Below, piece after piece: positions 1 through 5,012 of a stretch of DNA of 5,012 bases. The position numbers were made by a program, and so were the translations under genes. The notes beneath the pieces are model-generated. The model was not told where the DNA came from. It did not search any database and was given only the letters and a program-made list of their open reading frames with translations. The number at the start of each line of letters is the position of its first letter. Positions within the stretch are counted from its first letter, which is position 1. Source of the stretch: an uncultured Eubacteriales bacterium (GTDB lineage: Bacteria > Bacillota > Clostridia > Christensenellales > Borkfalkiaceae); the NCBI GenBank assembly GCA_949745625.1, contig CATJZR010000120.1, positions 1 to 5,012 of the forward strand, written 5' to 3'.

Positions 1-415
1 CGTCCGTAAGTTCCACCGGTGTTGTCGTAAGCGTAAGCAGCGCCGAGCCCATTACAAGGAAAAACAGTCTGAATACGAAAAATATCGTAAAAATTATTCC
101 CTCACGATAAATTTTTATTATACCCCACTGAACCAAAAGATGCTCTCCGCCATGGAAAAACAAATTTAGCAGCGCCGTAAAAATAAGCAGAACTATAATT
201 GCTTTTATTGAGCGCATTACGCTACCGAACGGCACGCGCGAGGCGATTATGGTAGTTACCAGCACGACGAAGCACGCCGCAAGTGCGTAGAAATTTTTTG
301 CAATAAACAGAGCAACTATATACGCTATAAGCGCAAGAAGCTTTATTCTCGGGTCGGATTTGTGTACGAAGGATTTTACAGGGTAGTATTGCCCGAAGGT
401 TACGTCGTTAAGCAT
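1..415 (-). CDS. ecfT: Energy-coupling factor transporter transmembrane protein EcfT (N-terminal part, cut by window edge)
   Basis: EcfT is the membrane scaffold of ECF-type importers. It joins the two ATPase domains to exchangeable substrate-binding S-components. The first 138 codons are visible, about half of the usual 260-270 residues. The N-terminus has the family pattern GQYYP (8-12) followed by the HKSDPRIKLL stretch (18-27). Four hydrophobic segments follow, at about 24-39, 42-58, 70-87 and 106-128. The stretches FTALLNLFFHGGEHLL (79-94) and LLTLTTTPVELTD (126-138) are also typical of EcfT. The C-terminal coupling helices with the X-R-X motifs that contact the ATPases lie outside the window and cannot be checked. 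The ATG at 415 is chosen because GGAGGAGG lies 5 bases upstream and it overlaps the ecfA stop codon by 8 bases, as expected for translationally coupled partners. It shares the ecfA promoter, since no separate one is visible. Confidence 0.95.
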   Translation of the reverse strand, partial: MLNDVTFGQYYPVKSFVHKSDPRIKLLALIAYIVALFIAKNFYALAACFVVLVTTIIASRVPFGSVMRSIKAIIVLLIFTALLNLFFHGGEHLLVQWGIIKIYREGIIFTIFFVFRLFFLVMGSALLTLTTTPVELTD

Positions 416-2237
416 TGCCGCCTCCTCCGTAAACTTCAAGCACCTTGCGCGTAAAGTCCTCCGCGGTGCAGTCACACTCGATTATTATATTCGATTTTGC
501 AAGCTCTTCGCTTATCTTTGACGTAAGCGGGGTATCGAGCCCGAGCCCGCGTAAAGCTTCGCCGTGAGCAAACAGCTCCGACGGGCGTTCGCACATTTCA
601 ACTTTTCCGCCCGAAATTACCGTTGCCCTCGTACAGTTTTCCGCAATCTCGTCCATATCGTGGGAAACGATTATTACCGTCCTGCACCACTCCTTGTGAA
701 GCTTGTGCAAAAGCGCGATTATTTCCTTTTTACCCAGCGGGTCGAGCCCTGCGGCAGGTTCGTCGAGTATAAGTATTTTGGGGCGCGTAACTATTACACC
801 CGCAATGGCTACGCGACGCTTCTGACCGCCGGATAAATCGAACGGAGATTTGTCCTTGACCTCGTTGTAATCAAGCCCGACCATCTCTATACTGCTTCTG
901 ACTGCCTCTTCGACCTGTTCGGCTGTAAGCTCTTTTTTAAAGTTTTTAAGTCCGAACGCAACGTCGGCAAAGACACTTTCGGCAAAAAGCTGATACTCGG
1001 GATACTGAAAAACCATACCCACATCCGAACGCAGCTTCCTGAAATCGCATTTCTTACGGCCTAAATCGTATTCGCCGATTGTAATTTCTGGTAGTTCGGG
1101 TTGAGGCTGTCCCTTTTTCACGCGCTTTTTGCGGTATTTTTTTTCTGCCTGCGGCAGCTTTATCAACGCATTTAAATGCTGCACGAGCGTCGATTTTCCG
1201 CTGCCCGTATGACCTATTATACCGAAAAATTCCCCCTCGTCTATATGCAGGTTTATCCCGCTGAGTGCTTTGGACGCAAACGCTGATTTTCTCGAATAGG
1301 TAAACGTCAGATTTTTAATATCTATATCCCATTCGTGCGCGGACTTTATTTCCGCCGCACTTACCGCCGAGGAACGTCCCTCCGCTATCCCGGCAGACTT
1401 GAAATTTTCCGCAACGGCAGCAGCAAGCGCCTCGGGGCGAAGCACATTTGGAACGCACATACCGCCGCGGTTAAGCGAATTTACTATTTCGGTTATGCGG
1501 GGAAGGCAAAGGTTGTACGCTTCAAGCTTGTCCCCGTTTTCGAAAATTTCTTCGGGCGTACCCGAAAGCACTATCTCGCCGCGGTTGAGAACGACGGTTC
1601 GGTCGGCAAGCAGCGCCTCTTCCATAAAATGGGTTATAAGGATTACGGTCATACCCTCTTCCTTATTCAGTCTTTTGATAACCTCTATAACCTCACGTCT
1701 GCCCTTGGGGTCGAGCATAGCGGTCGACTCGTCGAGAACGATTATTTCGGGTTTGACGGCAAGCACGCCCGCTATCGCTATGCGCTGCTTTTGTCCGCCG
1801 GACAGACGCGCTGGCGTGGAACGGCGGTACTCTTCCATACCGACCGCCTTCAACGCCCATTCTATTCTTCTGCCTATCTCGGCACGCTCGATACCTATAT
1901 TTTCGGGTCCAAAGGCGACGTCGTCCTCAACTATCGAAGCGACCATCTGATTGTCGGGATTTTGAAAAACTATACCGACATGTTTTCTTATTTCTATCGG
2001 GTTTTTACCCTCGGCAACATTCATACCAAGCACTTGAATAGTACCCGCGTCGGCTTCGAGAAGTCCGTTTATCAGTCTTGCAAGCGTGGATTTACCGCTG
2101 CCGTTATGCCCGATAATCGAAAGGAATTCGCCTCTTTTTACCGTCAGGTCGATTCCGTTAAGCGCCCAGCCGTCAGAACCCGAATATGAAAATTTTACTT
2201 TATCGAAAGTTATTACGTTTTCCTGAATTTCGGTCAT
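408..2237 (-). CDS. ecfA: Fused energy-coupling factor transporter ATPase EcfA1-EcfA2 (two ABC domains in one chain)
   Basis: This 609-residue cytoplasmic protein carries both ATPases of an ECF importer, which power uptake of vitamins or metal ions through EcfT and S-components. Domain 1 (about 5-280) has Walker A GHNGSGKST (43-51), Q-loop Gln92 in FQNPDNQ, signature LSGGQ (145-149), Walker B with Asp169-Glu170, and switch His203. Its tail keeps the EcfA1-type C-terminal pattern (LPRITEIVNSL, about 245-255). A low-complexity Ala/Ser/Glu linker (about 280-302) leads into domain 2 (about 303-600). Domain 2 has Walker A GHTGSGKST (342-350), Q-loop Gln411 in FQYPEYQ, LSGGQ (468-472), Walker B Asp492-Glu493 and His526. 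All catalytic motifs are intact in both halves. Separate ecfA1 and ecfA2 genes are the common arrangement in Firmicutes. No ATG, GTG or TTG in frame lies near the start of domain 2, so it is a true fusion. Domain 2 carries a basic insertion at about 364-384. The ATG at 2237 is preferred over an in-frame TTG at 2243, which lies upstream of the predicted transcript start. Neither codon has a Shine-Dalgarno site. Confidence 0.95.
   Translation of the reverse strand: MTEIQENVITFDKVKFSYSGSDGWALNGIDLTVKRGEFLSIIGHNGSGKSTLARLINGLLEADAGTIQVLGMNVAEGKNPIEIRKHVGIVFQNPDNQMVASIVEDDVAFGPENIGIERAEIGRRIEWALKAVGMEEYRRSTPARLSGGQKQRIAIAGVLAVKPEIIVLDESTAMLDPKGRREVIEVIKRLNKEEGMTVILITHFMEEALLADRTVVLNRGEIVLSGTPEEIFENGDKLEAYNLCLPRITEIVNSLNRGGMCVPNVLRPEALAAAVAENFKSAGIAEGRSSAVSAAEIKSAHEWDIDIKNLTFTYSRKSAFASKALSGINLHIDEGEFFGIIGHTGSGKSTLVQHLNALIKLPQAEKKYRKKRVKKGQPQPELPEITIGEYDLGRKKCDFRKLRSDVGMVFQYPEYQLFAESVFADVAFGLKNFKKELTAEQVEEAVRSSIEMVGLDYNEVKDKSPFDLSGGQKRRVAIAGVIVTRPKILILDEPAAGLDPLGKKEIIALLHKLHKEWCRTVIIVSHDMDEIAENCTRATVISGGKVEMCERPSELFAHGEALRGLGLDTPLTSKISEELAKSNIIIECDCTAEDFTRKVLEVYGGGGNA
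421..428 (-). promoter_or_regulatory. Ribosome binding site of ecfT inside the ecfA 3' end
   Basis: On the minus strand GGAGGAGG ends 5 bases before the ecfT ATG. It lies within the codons of the Gly-Gly-Gly-Gly tail of EcfA (GGA GGA GGC GGC, then AAT GCT TAA). The ecfT ATG overlaps the ecfA stop in the string AATGCTTAA. This fixes the ecfT start and suggests that ribosomes finishing ecfA re-initiate on ecfT. Confidence 0.85.
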
Positions 2238-2243
2238 AGGCAA

Positions 2244-2272
2244 ATTATACCATTAAAATTTAATTTTAACAA
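2244..2272 (-). promoter_or_regulatory. Sigma-A-type promoter of ecfA-ecfT, predicted leaderless
   Basis: On the minus strand, TTGTTA (2272-2267) and TATAAT (2249-2244) are separated by 17 bases, and the -10 carries an extended TGG immediately upstream. The -10 matches the consensus fully and the -35 matches TTGACA at 4 of 6 positions. Counting 7 bases from the end of the -10 puts +1 at 2237, the A of the ecfA ATG. The transcript would then have no 5' leader, which agrees with the lack of a Shine-Dalgarno site. The start point is inferred and has not been measured. Confidence 0.7.
2253..2269. repeat. 17-bp AT-only palindrome in the ecfA promoter
   Basis: TTAAAATT-T-AATTTTAA is a perfect inverted repeat with 8-base arms around one central base. 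It fills most of the spacer of the minus-strand promoter and overlaps the first-transcribed side of the -35. A dimeric repressor bound here would block ecfA transcription. Because it is made only of A and T in an AT-rich region, chance is a serious alternative. Confidence 0.4.
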
Positions 2273-2291
2273 CAAAAAGCGGGCTTGTCTG

Positions 2292-2320
2292 TTGACTTTT
2301 TTTATAAAATAAAGTATAAT
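2292..2320 (+). promoter_or_regulatory. Sigma-A-type promoter of nifJ
   Basis: TTGACT (2292-2297) and TATAAT (2315-2320) are separated by 17 bases, with 5 of 6 and 6 of 6 matches to consensus. The predicted start of transcription is near 2327, giving a leader of about 45 bases before the nifJ ATG. The strength fits a central metabolic enzyme expected to be abundant. It points away from the ecfA promoter, with 19 bp between the two -35 boxes. Confidence 0.8.
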
Positions 2321-2326
2321 CGGAAA

Positions 2327-2341
2327 GTGTGAAAATCACGT
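2327..2341 (+). repeat. Small inverted repeat at the nifJ transcription start (possible operator or 5' hairpin)
   Basis: GTGA-AAA-TCAC (2329-2339) is a perfect 4-base-arm inverted repeat beginning about two bases after the predicted +1. In RNA two further G-U pairs on the outside would extend the stem to 6 pairs (2327-2341). It could be half of an operator or a hairpin protecting the mRNA 5' end. The arms are short, so the call is weak. Confidence 0.3.
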
Positions 2342-2359
2342 AAAAAACAAATTCAATTC

Positions 2360-2364
2360 GGAGG
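2360..2364 (+). promoter_or_regulatory. Ribosome binding site of nifJ
   Basis: GGAGG lies 7 bases before the ATG at 2372, with a T-rich spacer. It fixes the nifJ start, and the protein begins MKKLTIDGNTAA as expected for this family. Confidence 0.9.
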
Positions 2365-2371
2365 TTTTTTA

Positions 2372-5012
2372 ATGAAAAAATTGACTATTGACGGTAATAC
2401 CGCCGCTAGCCACGTTGCGTACGCTTTTTCGGAAGTAGCCGCAATTTATCCCATTACCCCCTCCTCACCCATGGCAGAGGTTGCGGACGAATGGGCTACG
2501 GTCGGCAGAACCAATATGTGGGGACAGCAGGTTAAAATTGCCGAGATGCAGTCGGAAGGCGGCGCGGCAGGCGCGGTTCACGGTTCGTTATGCGCGGGCG
2601 CTTTGACAACCACCTACACGGCTTCTCAGGGCTTGCTGCTTATGATTCCCAATATGTACAAAATATCGGGCGAGCTTATGCCTATGGTTATGCACGTGTC
2701 GGCGCGTGCGCTTGCCGCTCATTCGCTTAATATTTTCGGCGACCACGCGGACGTTATGGCGTGCCGTCAGACGGGCTTTGCAATGCTTTGCGACGGTTCG
2801 GTACAGGAAGTTATGGATTTGGGTCTCGTCGCCCACCTCTCTACGCTTAAAGCAAGAGTACCCTTCATTAACTTCTTCGACGGTTTCAGAACCTCGCACG
2901 AGGTTGCCAAAATCGACGTTTGGGACGAAACCGATAATTACGCCGAAATAAGAGCAATTTGTGAAGAGGTCGGACTTTCGGAAGACATATCCGACTTCAA
3001 GTCGCGTTCGCTTAACCCCGAGCACCCCATACAGAAGGGAACAGCCCAGAACGGTGATACCTACTTCCAGAACAGAGAGACGGCAAACAACTACTACGAG
3101 GCTACTCCCGCTATCGTTCAGAAAATGATGGACGTCGTTTCCGCTAAATGCGGCAGAAAGTACCACCTTTTCGATTACGTCGGCGCAAAGGACGCAGAAC
3201 ACGTAATAGTCGCTATGGGCTCCGGTTGCGAAACCATAGAAGAGTCGATAAATAAGCTCAACTCGATGGGCAAGAAATACGGACTTGTGAAAGTTCGTCT
3301 TTACAGGCCATTCGTTGCAAGCGCGTTCGTTAAAGCGCTTCCCAAGACGACCAAAAAGATTGCCGTCCTCGACAGAACGAAAGAACCCGGCTCACTCGGC
3401 GAACCGCTGTATCTCGACGTTTGCTCGGCTCTTTTGGAAAAGGGCGTTACCGATATTAAGGTAGTCGGCGGCAGATACGGACTCGGCTCTAAGGAATTCA
3501 CTCCTTCAATGGTGCTTGCGGTTTACAAAAATCTCGAAAAGGACAAGCCGAAAAACCATTTCACTATCGGTATTCACGAGGACGTTACAAATTCGTCACT
3601 CAACTTCTCGGAAAAATTCGATGCTGCACCCGCAGGCTCGACCAGCTGCAAATTCTACGGCCTGGGTTCGGACGGTACGGTCGGCGCAAACAAGAACTCC
3701 ATTAAAATTATCGGAGACCACACCGATAAGCACGCGCAGGCTTATTTCTTCTACGACTCGAAAAAGTCGGGCGGCATCACCGTTTCACACCTCCGTTTCG
3801 GCGATTCCCCCATACAGTCGGAATACCTTATAGACTCTGCTGACTTCGTTCAGTGTTCCAACCCCTCGTACGTAACACGCTACGATATGACGAGCGACAT
3901 TAAGGAAGGCGGCACTTTCCTTATCAATACCAATGCAACCACCGTTGAGGCACTTGAAGAGTTCCTGCCCGCAAAGGTAAAACAAGATATTGCCAAAAAA
4001 CACATTAAACTATACGTTATAGACGCAATCAAAATTGCGGCGGACTTGGGACTCCGCGGCAGAACGAACACCATTTTACAGTCGGCATTCTTCCGTGTTA
4101 ATCCCCAGATTATGCCCTACGACAAGGCCATAGAATTTATGAAGTATATGGCTAAAAAGTCGTTTGCAAGAAAGGGCGACGCAGTCGTTCAGATGAACTA
4201 CAACGCTATCGACTCGGCGGCGGGCGACAACCTTATTAAAATAGACGTTCCCGCTTCGTGGGCAAAAGCCACCACCGGCGCGGAAATGGTTAAGGGCGCA
4301 GACAACGCTTATTATCAGGAAATTATCAAGCCTATCCTCTATCTGGAAGGCGACAAGCTTAAATCTTCCCAGTTCAACGCAGACGGTCACGTCCCGACGG
4401 GTACGACCAAATACGAGAAACGCGGCGTTGCGGTTCTTGTTCCCGAAATCATTCAGGAAAAATGTATTCAGTGCGGCACCTGCTCGTTCGTATGCCCCCA
4501 CGCCTGCTTACGTCCCGCGCTTGTAGCAACCGGCGCAGAAAAGCCCGAAACGCTTACTTTAAGACCCGCTATCGGTCTTGCGGGATACGATTACAAAATG
4601 CAGGTATCTCCACTTGACTGTATGGGCTGCGGCGTGTGCGCAACGGTCTGCCCCGTAAAAGACGGCGGCGCAATCAAGATGATACCTCTTGCGGAATCGC
4701 TTGAACAGGGCGAGGACAAGAACTGGGAATTCACCGTAGAGCTTCCCGACGTAGACACGTCCAAATTCAAGGTTAACACTGTTAAGGGCTGCCAGTTTGC
4801 GACTCCCCTCTTTGAGTTCTCGGGCGCGTGCGCAGGCTGCGGCGAAACCCCTTACGTTAAGGTTGTTACGCAGCTTTTCGGCGAAGATATGGTTATAGCA
4901 AACGCTACCGGATGCTCGTCTATATACGGCGGCTCGTCACCTACCTGCCCCTACACCACCAACAAACAGGGACGCGGTCCCGCATGGGCTAACTCGCTGT
5001 TTGAGGATAACG
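2372..5012 (+). CDS. nifJ: Pyruvate:ferredoxin (flavodoxin) oxidoreductase, single-chain type (C-terminus cut by window edge)
   Basis: The enzyme converts pyruvate and CoA to acetyl-CoA and CO2, reducing ferredoxin in the cytoplasm through ThDP and three [4Fe-4S] clusters (EC 1.2.7.1). The window holds 880 complete codons of an expected 1170-1190. Domain I has YPITPSSPMAE (26-36). Thr29, Glu62 and Arg112 match the active-site Thr31, Glu64 and Arg114 of the Desulfovibrio africanus enzyme with a constant offset, which supports pyruvate as substrate. The CoA-binding domain III has GLGSDGTVGANKN (430-442). The inserted ferredoxin domain has Cys698, 701, 704 and 708 followed by Pro, then Cys750, 753, 756 and 760 followed by Pro, which hold two clusters. 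Cys820, Cys823 and Cys848 are three ligands of the proximal cluster, with the 25-residue spacing seen in D. africanus between the last two. The fourth ligand and the ThDP GDG motif lie beyond the edge. The reading frame is unbroken, and frequent TAC, AAC, TTC and GAC codons suggest high expression. Confidence 0.98.
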   Translation, partial: MKKLTIDGNTAASHVAYAFSEVAAIYPITPSSPMAEVADEWATVGRTNMWGQQVKIAEMQSEGGAAGAVHGSLCAGALTTTYTASQGLLLMIPNMYKISGELMPMVMHVSARALAAHSLNIFGDHADVMACRQTGFAMLCDGSVQEVMDLGLVAHLSTLKARVPFINFFDGFRTSHEVAKIDVWDETDNYAEIRAICEEVGLSEDISDFKSRSLNPEHPIQKGTAQNGDTYFQNRETANNYYEATPAIVQKMMDVVSAKCGRKYHLFDYVGAKDAEHVIVAMGSGCETIEESINKLNSMGKKYGLVKVRLYRPFVASAFVKALPKTTKKIAVLDRTKEPGSLGEPLYLDVCSALLEKGVTDIKVVGGRYGLGSKEFTPSMVLAVYKNLEKDKPKNHFTIGIHEDVTNSSLNFSEKFDAAPAGSTSCKFYGLGSDGTVGANKNSIKIIGDHTDKHAQAYFFYDSKKSGGITVSHLRFGDSPIQSEYLIDSADFVQCSNPSYVTRYDMTSDIKEGGTFLINTNATTVEALEEFLPAKVKQDIAKKHIKLYVIDAIKIAADLGLRGRTNTILQSAFFRVNPQIMPYDKAIEFMKYMAKKSFARKGDAVVQMNYNAIDSAAGDNLIKIDVPASWAKATTGAEMVKGADNAYYQEIIKPILYLEGDKLKSSQFNADGHVPTGTTKYEKRGVAVLVPEIIQEKCIQCGTCSFVCPHACLRPALVATGAEKPETLTLRPAIGLAGYDYKMQVSPLDCMGCGVCATVCPVKDGGAIKMIPLAESLEQGEDKNWEFTVELPDVDTSKFKVNTVKGCQFATPLFEFSGACAGCGETPYVKVVTQLFGEDMVIANATGCSSIYGGSSPTCPYTTNKQGRGPAWANSLFEDN

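Noticed and set aside
1086..1383. Two separate genes ecfA1 and ecfA2 with a hidden start for the second
   Set aside because: A GGAGGG string occurs on the minus strand at 1383-1378 in the linker, but no in-frame ATG, GTG or TTG follows it before domain 2 begins, and the frame is continuous through the linker.
1335..2189. Long plus-strand open reading frame of 284 codons opposite ecfA
   Set aside because: It lies wholly antisense to the first ATPase domain, which has all its motifs intact. The translation is not recognisable and no ribosome binding site is evident. The other plus-strand frames at 564-836 and 1399-1950 are shadows of the same kind.
2238..2243. TTG start codon at 2243 for ecfA, adding two residues
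   Set aside because: An ATG follows two codons later at 2237, the TTG has no ribosome binding site, and it lies between the -10 box and the predicted transcription start.
2292..2345. Rex or CRP/FNR redox operator near the nifJ promoter
   Set aside because: The only inverted repeat has a 3-base gap between GTGA and TCAC arms. The known sites need longer spacers and different flanks.
2327..2371. Riboswitch, such as a thiamine (TPP) element, in the nifJ leader
   Set aside because: The leader is only about 45 bases, too short for a TPP aptamer, and lacks its conserved CUGAGA core.
2588..3202. Minus-strand open reading frame of 204 codons opposite nifJ
   Set aside because: It is antisense to domain I-II of NifJ and its product has no recognisable family. 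It is explained by the biased codon use of nifJ. The same holds for the minus-strand frames at 3301-3501, 3785-4074, 4076-4501 and 4591-4779, and the plus-strand frames at 2706-2951 and 3516-3833.

Overview
The window looks like part of the chromosome of an anaerobic Firmicute, probably of the class Clostridia. This rests on a clostridial-type single-chain pyruvate:ferredoxin oxidoreductase, an energy-coupling factor (ECF) transporter module of Firmicutes type, strong Shine-Dalgarno sites, sigma-A-like promoters, and AT-rich intergenic DNA between coding regions of balanced composition. I cannot name a species from the sequence alone.

The layout is simple: two divergent transcription units around a 134-bp intergenic region (2238-2371). 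To the left, on the minus strand, lies a gene for a fused double ATPase, EcfA1-EcfA2 (408-2237). It is followed, with an 8-base overlap, by ecfT (415 down to the window edge, 5' part only). To the right, on the plus strand, nifJ (also called por; 2372 to the window edge) encodes about the first 880 residues of pyruvate:ferredoxin oxidoreductase. Both outer genes are cut by the window ends. No RNA gene, mobile element, CRISPR array or terminator is visible.

EcfA and EcfT form the energising half of ECF vitamin and micronutrient importers. The two ABC domains hydrolyse ATP and EcfT couples this to a substrate-binding S-component, which is not encoded here. NifJ oxidises pyruvate to acetyl-CoA and CO2 and passes electrons to ferredoxin, a central step of anaerobic energy metabolism. 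The two units are functionally separate as far as the sequence shows. A shared need for thiamine (ThDP is the NifJ cofactor, and ECF modules can import thiamine) is only speculation.

The intergenic region carries one well-formed promoter for each direction. The minus-strand promoter puts the predicted +1 exactly on the ecfA ATG, so that mRNA is predicted to be leaderless. The other points worth a second look are the EcfA1-EcfA2 fusion, a very basic insertion in its second ATPase domain, and two small palindromes next to the promoters. I found no evidence of a wholly undescribed system.
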